Positions 1 to 5,719 of a stretch of 6,357 bases of DNA are shown one piece after another. The stretch spans positions 1 to 6,357 of the forward strand of contig JALOTS010000133.1 of assembly GCA_025457785.1 (NCBI GenBank). The letters run 5' to 3'. Source of the stretch: Pontiellaceae bacterium (lineage in GTDB: Bacteria; Verrucomicrobiota; Kiritimatiellia; Kiritimatiellales; Tichowtungiaceae). Positions within the stretch are counted from its first letter, which is position 1; each line of letters opens with the position of its first letter. A program made the translations under genes and the position numbers. The notes under the pieces are model-generated. The model was not told the DNA's origin, ran no database searches, and saw nothing but the letters and a program-made list of their open reading frames with translations.

Positions 1-794
1 CAGCGATGCCGTGAGCTGTCCTGCTGCATCCGGGCGATTTCGCGCCGGATGGAGTCCGTGTGCGCGAATCCGGTCTCTTTGTCGTATTCTCGCAGGGTGA
101 ACAGAACGTTATCAAAATAGGTCTGGTATCCGCTTCGGCGTCGGCTGACCTCTAGCCCGTTTTCATGCCGGCGGTAAACCGACATCATCGAGTCAAGATA
201 CGCAAAGGGACCGTGATGCAGGCACCACAGGCGGAAAAGCAGATCGCCGCACCAGATCTTCAGCCGCCATTCCGGCAGGGTGGCCAGGATCTCCGCACGC
301 GCCATCACGCTGGCGGTCGGAAGCGACTGCGTATAGATCTCGTCGAAATCCAGAATTTCCTTGAATGGCGTCTCGAAATACAGGCGCGTCGCAGAGAGTC
401 GTTCGTTCAGAATCAGCGCGTTGTGAAAGCACAGGGAGACCTCGGGATGTGCCTCCATGAAGTCCACCTGCTTTTGCAGTTTTAGCGGGTCAATCCAGTA
501 GTCGTCGCCTTCGATCATCGTGTGGTACTTACCCCGGCAGGCCTGGTGGATAAGATAGCTGTTTTTTTGGCCGCCAAGATTGGTTTCATGGAGCAGAGCG
601 CGGATTCGATCCGGAAACCGCTGTGCGTAATCCGCCACGATGGCCCGCGTGCCATCCGTGCTGCAATCCTCGCCGACAATCACCTCGAAGGGAAATGTCG
701 TGCGCTGCATCAGGATACCTTCCAGACATTGCGCGATCCATCGCTCCTGATTGTAGGTTGCCACCCGTACGCTGACTAAAGGCTGTCCATTCAT
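1..794 (-). CDS. Family 2 glycosyltransferase (GT-A fold), 3'-truncated by the window edge
   Basis: The first 264 residues of a GT2 glycosyltransferase are present. The frame is open to position 1, so the C-terminus lies outside the window. Enzymes of this family move a sugar from a nucleotide-sugar donor onto a glycan, lipid or other acceptor in the cytoplasm. Visible features, in order: an N-terminal beta strand and loop VSVRVATYNQERW (residues 7-19), which is the usual GT2 opening; EVIVGEDCSTDGTR (37-50), the nucleotide-binding acidic motif; EGDDYWIDP (95-103), containing the DxD-type metal/donor motif; and WCGD around 181-184, where the GT2 catalytic-base region is expected. There is no signal peptide and no membrane segment in the visible part. 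The start is the ATG at 794-792, with AGAGGG eight bases upstream. It lies 77 bp downstream of the sulfotransferase stop on the same strand, so it may be part of the same operon or start its own transcript. Donor and acceptor cannot be told from sequence. The family call is very secure. Confidence 0.93.
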   Translation of the reverse strand, partial: MNGQPLVSVRVATYNQERWIAQCLEGILMQRTTFPFEVIVGEDCSTDGTRAIVADYAQRFPDRIRALLHETNLGGQKNSYLIHQACRGKYHTMIEGDDYWIDPLKLQKQVDFMEAHPEVSLCFHNALILNERLSATRLYFETPFKEILDFDEIYTQSLPTASVMARAEILATLPEWRLKIWCGDLLFRLWCLHHGPFAYLDSMMSVYRRHENGLEVSRRRSGYQTYFDNVLFTLREYDKETGFAHTDSIRREIARMQQDSSRHR

Positions 795-802
795 ATTCTA
801 TT

Positions 803-808
803 CCCTCT
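803..808 (-). promoter_or_regulatory. Shine-Dalgarno site of the GT2 gene
   Basis: AGAGGG on the minus strand lies eight bases before the ATG at 794-792. It decides that start over the out-of-frame ATG at 790-788. Confidence 0.65.
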
Positions 809-832
809 ATACACGGAGAAGATGTGTGTCAA
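806..832 (-). promoter_or_regulatory. Possible sigma70-type promoter upstream of the GT2 gene
   Basis: On the minus strand a perfect TTGACA hexamer (832-827) is followed after 15 bases by TATAGA (811-806). The spacer is two bases shorter than ideal. The -10 candidate overlaps the Shine-Dalgarno sequence, so a transcript begun here would have a leader of only a few bases and would lose that site. It is the only promoter-like arrangement in the one real intergenic gap of the window. It may be chance. Confidence 0.25.
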
Positions 833-855
833 TATGTGAATGTTTGCGTATGTGA
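833..855 (-). repeat. Two direct TCACATA repeats next to the TTGACA hexamer
   Basis: TCACATA occurs on the minus strand at 855-849 and again at 839-833, a 16-bp period, with the second copy abutting TTGACA (832-827). Position and direct orientation would suit a tandem regulator-binding site, but 7-bp repeats can arise by chance in a short AT-richer gap. Confidence 0.3.
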
Positions 856-871
856 GTTTATCACTCCCACA

Positions 872-1870
872 CTAGACATACTTTCTCATCGCCGCCCTTA
901 TTTCCTCCCAACGCGCCGGAGTCGCCCGGATCGTATTCGCCGCATCAAAGGAGCGCGGGCCGGCGTAGTCGCCGGACAAGACCTGACCGAGCCCGGCCAT
1001 TTTCTCGGCCAACACGGCCCAGGCGGCGGCCGGATCCCTGCAGAAATCCTCGTATTGGAGGGTCCATGCCCGCGCGGGCGCCACCTGCGCCATGCCTGCA
1101 TCCGTCGCCTGGCGGATGAAGTGGATCTGTCCGGCCACCTGTTCGACCGGCGGACGGTCCTTGAGCCAGGCGTATTCCGGGGGTTTGAACGAGTACCACA
1201 GGTCCTCGGTCCCGAAATACCGCTTCCGCCCTTCCAGCATGGACTGCACGACAAAGGAGGGATCCCGCTTCATGTTCACGAACAGCACCTTGTCGAATGC
1301 GGTGTCCAGAAAGGGAATGTGCCAGTTCAGCAGCATGGCCTTCAGCGCCAGCGGCTTTTCCAGGGCCGCCTCCAGCGTCGCGAGTTCACGGTTGAGCTTC
1401 TCCACGTCCACTCCGGCCAGGGCTTCCGTCGGAACAACGTCCGCCTCCGGATACAGAGGAAAGAACCGCCGCCAGAAATACCAGAACTCGTGGGGGGCCA
1501 GTGCCCCCGTGGTTTTGCCCAGCACGGAAGTGAACGGGCTGGTCTTCTTAAAATCGGAAATCTCGCCGCCAATGTCGTTCTCAATCAGGATTTGCTGAAC
1601 CCGCGCGCCGATGTACGGCGCGGCATAGAAGCGCGAGATGGTATTGGACGGATAGGCCCACTGGCCGCTTTCGGCCAGCCATTGCATAAACAACGTTGTC
1701 CCGCTGTGCGGTGCGCCCATTAACAGCAGGATGGGTAACCTGGGCTTGACGTATGTCCGTCCGACTTCCTCCTGACAGGTGGCCAGCAGTCCGTTCAGCT
1801 CCTTCAGCAAAACTTCCAGCCTCTCGCTTCGTCGAAACGTGCCAATGCGGGGATCGGGGATCGATTTCAT
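872..1870 (-). CDS. Sulfotransferase-family protein (PAPS-dependent type)
   Basis: This is a complete 332-residue protein of the P-loop sulfotransferase superfamily, which moves a sulfuryl group from PAPS to a hydroxyl or amine. Residues 46-59 (PILLLMGAPHSGTT) form the N-terminal strand and P-loop that bind the 5'-phosphosulfate. KRDPSFVVQS (201-210) matches the 3'-phosphate site, with Arg202 and Ser210 at the usual eight-residue spacing. RWEEIRAAMRKYV closes the protein, a typical sulfotransferase C-terminal helix. There is no signal peptide or membrane segment, so it should be cytosolic. I chose the ATG at 1870-1868 because it forms an ATGA overlap with the stop of the preceding gene and has AGGAGG just before it. 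An in-frame ATG at 1885 (five residues longer) has no Shine-Dalgarno sequence. Long insertions between the two motifs make it divergent from well-known Stf or NodH enzymes, so the acceptor is unknown. A sugar hydroxyl is suggested by the glycosyltransferase downstream. The family call is strong and the substrate is inference. Confidence 0.88.
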   Translation of the reverse strand: MKSIPDPRIGTFRRSERLEVLLKELNGLLATCQEEVGRTYVKPRLPILLLMGAPHSGTTLFMQWLAESGQWAYPSNTISRFYAAPYIGARVQQILIENDIGGEISDFKKTSPFTSVLGKTTGALAPHEFWYFWRRFFPLYPEADVVPTEALAGVDVEKLNRELATLEAALEKPLALKAMLLNWHIPFLDTAFDKVLFVNMKRDPSFVVQSMLEGRKRYFGTEDLWYSFKPPEYAWLKDRPPVEQVAGQIHFIRQATDAGMAQVAPARAWTLQYEDFCRDPAAAWAVLAEKMAGLGQVLSGDYAGPRSFDAANTIRATPARWEEIRAAMRKYV

Positions 1871-2622
1871 GAGCCTCCTAACCATAGAAGTATATTAATA
1901 ACAAACCGGAGATTATCGCCCTGATCCAGCAGTCCTGCGCCGGGGAACGTGGTGCCGGACGAACCAATGAATCCCGAATCGGCAGTCACCACGACGCGGC
2001 CCCGCAAGCCGCCATGTTTGCGGTCGTGCGCGACGGCGAAGCATCGCAGGGCTGGCGTACGGGCCTCGCGATAGTCGCGCATCGCGGCCGGAAGGAAGAC
2101 CAGCGGCACGCCGTCCTCTGTCCGGATACTGCAGCCATTGTTGACGACGAGCGAGCGCACAGAGTTCGCCTCTCCGATGCCGCAGAGGATGGGATGTTCC
2201 CTGTTCAGGCTTTCTCCGCTGATTTCGACCGGACGGCCCCATTCCGACGAAGCGAAGAACGAGTTTTCGATCCCGATGCCAAAACGCCGGGCCAGGCGTG
2301 CGTCGCTCGCGGTCAGGTCGGGGTAGGGTTGCCCGGGGATGTCACCGTGGTTGGACATCAGTAACAGGCCGCCCCCGTCCCGCACAAAACTCTGAATGCC
2401 GTCCATCTCCGCCTCCGTGTAGTCGGCCTCCGCCATCTTGCGAGTCGTCAGCATTAACACGTCGCAACTGGCCAGCTGCTCCGTGGATAGCGCTTCGGAC
2501 GGCGAAAAGTCGACCCGTACTCCGGGCTGAGCCGCCAGTTCCTTTAACAGATCCGCCAGACGGCGTTCGTCCCGGAGGTGAACTCGCGCCTGCAACCCGA
2601 GACTGTCAATAAGGATTTTCAT
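1867..2622 (-). CDS. GATase-like / DUF4350-like Rossmann-fold protein, function unknown
   Basis: This is a complete 251-residue soluble protein whose layout resembles the class I glutamine amidotransferase-like fold of ThuA, GldG and DUF4350 proteins. It opens with a strand, MKILIDSLGL (1-10). It continues with CDVLMLTTR (53-61) and the helix-loop YTEAEMDGIQSFVRDGGG (68-85), a pattern usual in this superfamily, running into LLLMSNHGD (86-94). It then has REHPILCGI (141-149), and near the end VVVTADSGFIG (210-220) and GDNLRFVINILLWLGG (235-250). The nucleophile-elbow cysteine of true glutamine amidotransferases is absent: the corresponding stretch reads MSNHGD. A glutaminase role is therefore unlikely, and a binding or structural role is more plausible. 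Many DUF4350 proteins carry membrane segments, but this one has none and no signal peptide. The ATG at 2622-2620 overlaps the WbqC stop as ATGA, and its own stop overlaps the sulfotransferase start in the same way. Its job in the pathway is unknown to me. Confidence 0.8.
   Translation of the reverse strand: MKILIDSLGLQARVHLRDERRLADLLKELAAQPGVRVDFSPSEALSTEQLASCDVLMLTTRKMAEADYTEAEMDGIQSFVRDGGGLLLMSNHGDIPGQPYPDLTASDARLARRFGIGIENSFFASSEWGRPVEISGESLNREHPILCGIGEANSVRSLVVNNGCSIRTEDGVPLVFLPAAMRDYREARTPALRCFAVAHDRKHGGLRGRVVVTADSGFIGSSGTTFPGAGLLDQGDNLRFVINILLWLGGS
1874..1879 (-). promoter_or_regulatory. Shine-Dalgarno AGGAGG of the sulfotransferase gene, inside the preceding gene
   Basis: A perfect AGGAGG lies in the last codons of the upstream cistron, three bases from the ATG at 1870-1868. 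The spacing is short, but the match and the ATGA overlap favour this start over the ATG at 1885, which would place this site inside the coding region. Confidence 0.6.
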
Positions 2623-3359
2623 GGCGCGACCCCCACACGGCGTTCACCGGCGCTCCCGCGCAGACTGTCGAGATGTGCTCGGATGGCCTCGGGCGAATTC
2701 CACATCATCACATCAATGATGGACAAGCCCGGCTCGAACCGGAAAGGCCCGCAGGGATAGGTCATGTGTGTGTACGACTGGATGAACAACGCGATGCCGT
2801 GCGCGGCGAATTTGGCTGCGTCGAACAGTTCCGCGCCGCCGGCGGCGTTGACGTACTCGTCGGCCCCGAACGCATACGCGATGCGCAGCGCCCAATCCCC
2901 AGGCTCCTCGATCGGCCCTTCCAGAACCAGATCCATGCGCGACAATATGTGAAAAGGGGTCGCGATACCGAGGTGCCGACAGGTCCGCTCCAGCATGACG
3001 GCGTTCAGTTCAGTCAGATTGCCGCCCTCGACCGCAAAACACTCCTCCAGGAACCCCGTGACCTCCGCGTAAAACGGTGCGCTTTTCCGGTAGTGCTGCA
3101 ACTGCCGCAGGATCCGCCCGCGCCAGTCACTGTTTTCCGCCGCCTCGATCCGGTTGATGAGCGTTTCCCTCGTGTGCTTCTTGAGGGGTATGGTGACGTA
3201 CTGCCATCCAGCGTTCGGATGCAGAATACGGTTGCGGTTGACCCACTGGTGCCGCATGTACTGGGCCGTGTCGAACACGATCCACTCGTCCGCCCGGTTG
3301 ATCAAGTCGAAGTGCCCCAGATAGGGGAAGAAGTAGGGCTGCATGATGCCGAGTTTCAT
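2619..3359 (-). CDS. WbqC-family protein
   Basis: This is a complete 246-residue member of the WbqC-like family, found mainly in O-antigen and other polysaccharide or secondary-metabolite clusters and lacking a generally settled biochemical role. Family signatures are well kept: MKLGIMQPYFFPYLGHFDLI at the N-terminus (1-20), IVFDTAQYMRHQWVNRNRIL (27-46), WQYVTIPLK (52-60), YVNAAGGAELFD (169-180) and FEPGLSIIDVMMWNS (208-222). Length is normal for the family, which is usually 220-250 residues. No signal peptide or hydrophobic segment is seen, so it should be cytosolic. The ATG at 3359-3357 overlaps the stop of the ATP-grasp-like gene as ATGA, implying coupled translation. The gene after it starts by the same overlap. 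Such tight coupling to an ATP-grasp-like protein and, further up, two amino-acid PLP enzymes suggests it handles an amino-acid-derived or amide-bearing intermediate; that is inference only. Confidence 0.92.
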   Translation of the reverse strand: MKLGIMQPYFFPYLGHFDLINRADEWIVFDTAQYMRHQWVNRNRILHPNAGWQYVTIPLKKHTRETLINRIEAAENSDWRGRILRQLQHYRKSAPFYAEVTGFLEECFAVEGGNLTELNAVMLERTCRHLGIATPFHILSRMDLVLEGPIEEPGDWALRIAYAFGADEYVNAAGGAELFDAAKFAAHGIALFIQSYTHMTYPCGPFRFEPGLSIIDVMMWNSPEAIRAHLDSLRGSAGERRVGVAP

Positions 3360-4618
3360 AGGATGTTGTCCGCCTCGAAATGCTCAAAATCCGGGGTAAC
3401 GAGGGGCGCGATCTTGCGGTCGTCGCCCTGGTTGGTCACCGGGTGTGCCGAAGCCCGGAATACGCCGGTGCCGTAGAAGCCGTCCTCGAAAAACAGCAGT
3501 GTGCTGGCGGCATAGTCCTCGCGCGGCGTACCGGCGATGGTCCCGCGAAACTTCCTTTGCGGAATGTACTCCTGCAGCACCATGTTGTCGGCGCGTCCGG
3601 AATCGAACAGCGCCTCCCACTCGGCCGCGTCCGTGATCGGCCCGGCGAAAACGTCAATACTCATGCCGTTGTTGAAGGGCTTGATGATCCATCGATCCTT
3701 GTTGTTTCGCGCCTCGGGCCAGATCTCCGGGCTGAGGTGGCGGGTGAACGCAGGTGCTAAATAGGGCCGGAATTCTTCGCGCTCTTCCGGTGTCAGGGCG
3801 TTTCGCATGAACTCGTCGCGATGGAGCAAGGCGAAGAAACGCTTGTCGTGTATCAGGAAAACGGTCCGCAGGTCGTTCAGCAGATTCGATCCGACGATGG
3901 CCTCGACGGTATCCGCGGGCAAGGCGCACAATTCCTCGTGCGACAATTCGCCGATTACGGCGGCGTTCTCGAACAGATGCGTTGAAGACGGGACTTCGGC
4001 GACCGGGATCTTTTCGACGGGGAATCCGGCGGCCTCGAAGATCGGCACGAAAAACTTGGACTCATTCCTGGCCGTGTTCCAGCCCAGCAGGACGCACACA
4101 CGATTAAAGGATCCGAAGTAGTCCATGAGCCGCCCGAAGAAAGGCGTGTGCGGGTCGAGGTGCCGGATTCCGGGATGTGCGCGGACAACCTCCTGCGTCA
4201 GTTGCGCAAAGACGCCCGCCCGGAAGAAACCGTTCAGAGCGAACCGGCAGGTGGTCTCGATCAGGCGGATGCGGTTGTCCTCGCCGATGACGAAGTCGGT
4301 CCGGTAGGCACCGGGTCGGTAGGGCCGGTGGCGACACAATTCGAGGATCTCGGCGACCCGATCGGGCACCGGCATCAGGTCGCGGTAGCGGTCGAGATAG
4401 TGTTCCGCGATATGCCGCATGCACTTCAGGTAGAGCTGCTGTAGACGGCACATACGCGCATGCGTTTCCGGGCGGATGGCCAGAGGAACGTCGTAGGTCC
4501 ATTGCCGGAGGTATTCGCGGGTGCCAGGCGATGACTGAAGGAATGCTCGGTATAGCGCGTCGCCGCGTGAGTTTGCCGGTTTGTGCGATTTATTTTTGAG
4601 TTTTTCCCTGCGTTCCAT
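3356..4618 (-). CDS. ATP-grasp-like ligase, resembling circularly permuted ATP-grasp proteins
   Basis: This protein of about 420 residues has ATP-grasp-like signatures. RTDFVIGEDNRIRLIETTCR (106-125) followed by FALNG looks like the metal-binding acidic/Asn segment placed ahead of the rest, as in circularly permuted ATP-grasp enzymes. WIIKPFNNGMSIDV (310-323) supplies a candidate ATP-binding lysine (Lys313), and NMVLQEYIPQRKF (345-357) resembles the adenine-hinge strand. A middle section (VCVLLGWN, 174-181, and VFLIHDKRFFALL, 253-265) also fits that group. ATP-grasp enzymes activate a carboxylate as an acyl phosphate and usually form a C-N bond, so an amide or peptide bond to an amino acid or amino sugar is the likely product. 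The start is uncertain: ATG 4618 has a GGA five bases upstream, while in-frame GTG 4645 and TTG 4654 would leave gaps of 17 and 8 bp after the aldolase stop instead of 44. The stop overlaps the WbqC start as ATGA. The substrate is not predictable, and the family call is by motif only. Confidence 0.78.
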   Translation of the reverse strand: MERREKLKNKSHKPANSRGDALYRAFLQSSPGTREYLRQWTYDVPLAIRPETHARMCRLQQLYLKCMRHIAEHYLDRYRDLMPVPDRVAEILELCRHRPYRPGAYRTDFVIGEDNRIRLIETTCRFALNGFFRAGVFAQLTQEVVRAHPGIRHLDPHTPFFGRLMDYFGSFNRVCVLLGWNTARNESKFFVPIFEAAGFPVEKIPVAEVPSSTHLFENAAVIGELSHEELCALPADTVEAIVGSNLLNDLRTVFLIHDKRFFALLHRDEFMRNALTPEEREEFRPYLAPAFTRHLSPEIWPEARNNKDRWIIKPFNNGMSIDVFAGPITDAAEWEALFDSGRADNMVLQEYIPQRKFRGTIAGTPREDYAASTLLFFEDGFYGTGVFRASAHPVTNQGDDRKIAPLVTPDFEHFEADNIL

Positions 4619-4662
4619 ATTGTTCCGATACGCCTCGTCATCCACAACGGGCAAACCCTTTT

Positions 4663-5700
4663 TTACTTCCGCATCACGGATTCAAGCGCGGCCAGCGTTT
4701 TGTCGATGTCGGCTTCACGGATCCCGTGGTGGGTCACCATCCGGAAGCGGAATGGTGCCGCATGATGCAGCAAAATTCCCTGTTCGCGAAGATGCGTGAC
4801 GAATTCTGATTCGCTAATGCGCCGATCGGCAAGATCGAAAAAGATGATATTGGTCTGAGCGCGGTTGACATCAATTACCAGTCCCTTGATTCGGGCAATC
4901 CCCTTGGCCAGGCGGCGGGCGTTGGCATGATCTTCTGCCAGGCGCCCGACCATTTCGTCCAGCGCGACAATCCCCGCTGCCGCCAGGACTCCTGCCTGGC
5001 GCAAGCCGCCGCCCAGCATCTTTCGTGATCTGCGGGCATGCGCGATGAAGAGCTTGCTGCCGCAAAGGACGGAACCCACAGGCGCGGAAAGCCCCTTTGA
5101 CAGACAGACGCTCACGGAATCCACGCCTCTGGTCAACTCCCGGACATCCACGCCAAGGCCCACGGCGGCATTGAATATCCGGGCACCGTCGAGATGAACC
5201 AGCAGGTTGCGTTGCCTGGCCAGTGCGACAACTTCAGCCGTGTAGTCTGGTGTCAGGATGGCACCGCCGCAGCGGTTATGCGTATTCTCCAGACAGATCA
5301 GTCTGGTTTTCGGAAAATGGATATTATCCGCACGGATGGCCGCTTCGATCCGCTCAAGCGGAATCGTTCCGTCGGGCTGGTTCGGAACGATATGAGGAAA
5401 TACGCTGCCCAGCGCGGACATACCGCCTACTTCGCTCAGGAAAATGTGCGAGATGTCCCCCAGGATGACTTCCTCGCCGCGGGCGCAGTGCGTTAGTAAG
5501 CTGACCAGATTGGACATCGTACCGCTGGGAACCAGAAGTGCCGCATCCATTCCCAGTCTTTCGGCCATCATCGCTTCCAGCCGATTGACGGTGGGGTCTT
5601 CGCCGAATCCGTCATCCCCTACACCGGCGCAAGCCATGGCATCGCGCATCGCCTGCGTAGGATGGGTCACCGTGTCGCTTCTCAGATCTATCATAGTCAT
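4663..5700 (-). CDS. ltaE: Threonine aldolase-family PLP enzyme (low-specificity L-threonine aldolase-like)
   Basis: This is a complete 345-residue fold-type I PLP enzyme. The family cleaves threonine or allo-threonine to glycine and acetaldehyde, or runs in reverse to build beta-hydroxy amino acids from glycine and an aldehyde. Motifs in order: MIDLRSDTVTHPTQAM (3-18), the family's opening; GDDGFGEDPTVNRLE (28-42); LVPSGTMSNL (56-65), the phosphate-binding turn; the ring-stacking histidine in GDISHIF (His85); ENTHNRCGG (138-146); HLDGARIFNAAV (169-180), with the Asp that pairs with the pyridine nitrogen; and VCLSKGLSAPVGS (198-210), with Lys202 as the PLP Schiff base. RFRMVTH (318-324) is the usual C-terminal substrate region. 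The start is ATG 5700, with GAGGAG seven bases upstream. Coding potential continues upstream to 5907 in frame, but it overlaps the SHMT-like gene and reads as noise. It follows that gene by 19 bp. The family is certain. In this cluster it may act on a pathway-specific aldehyde rather than in threonine catabolism. Confidence 0.93.
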   Translation of the reverse strand: MTMIDLRSDTVTHPTQAMRDAMACAGVGDDGFGEDPTVNRLEAMMAERLGMDAALLVPSGTMSNLVSLLTHCARGEEVILGDISHIFLSEVGGMSALGSVFPHIVPNQPDGTIPLERIEAAIRADNIHFPKTRLICLENTHNRCGGAILTPDYTAEVVALARQRNLLVHLDGARIFNAAVGLGVDVRELTRGVDSVSVCLSKGLSAPVGSVLCGSKLFIAHARRSRKMLGGGLRQAGVLAAAGIVALDEMVGRLAEDHANARRLAKGIARIKGLVIDVNRAQTNIIFFDLADRRISESEFVTHLREQGILLHHAAPFRFRMVTHHGIREADIDKTLAALESVMRK

Positions 5701-5707
5701 AAACGGT

Positions 5708-5713
5708 CTCCTC
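5708..5713 (-). promoter_or_regulatory. Shine-Dalgarno site of the threonine aldolase gene
   Basis: GAGGAG on the minus strand lies seven bases before the ATG at 5700-5698, in the 19-bp gap after the SHMT-like stop. It fixes this start and argues against longer forms extending into the upstream gene. Confidence 0.75.
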
Positions 5714-5719
5714 TTGTTA

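Noticed and set aside
165..779. Plus-strand open frames and a short minus-strand frame (193-432) under the glycosyltransferase
   Set aside because: The real gene here is the continuous GT2 frame 794 to 1, which carries all the expected motifs. These others are in the wrong frames and lack motifs.
852..864. Possible terminator hairpin after the sulfotransferase (GTGA/TCAC)
   Set aside because: The stem is only four base pairs, with a five-base loop and no T tract after it, too weak for an intrinsic terminator.
824..1723. Long plus-strand open frame of 299 codons
   Set aside because: It is the complement of the sulfotransferase gene. Its product is rich in Arg, Gly and His with no recognisable motif, while the minus strand holds clear PAPS-binding motifs.
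1871..1885. ATG at 1885 as the sulfotransferase start
   Set aside because: It has no Shine-Dalgarno sequence and would place the perfect AGGAGG inside the gene. The ATG at 1870 forms the same ATGA overlap seen at the other junctions.
2673..3476. Plus-strand open frame of 267 codons
   Set aside because: It lies opposite the WbqC gene and the end of the ATP-grasp-like gene. No family motif is visible, and it is a by-product of GC-rich coding on the other strand.
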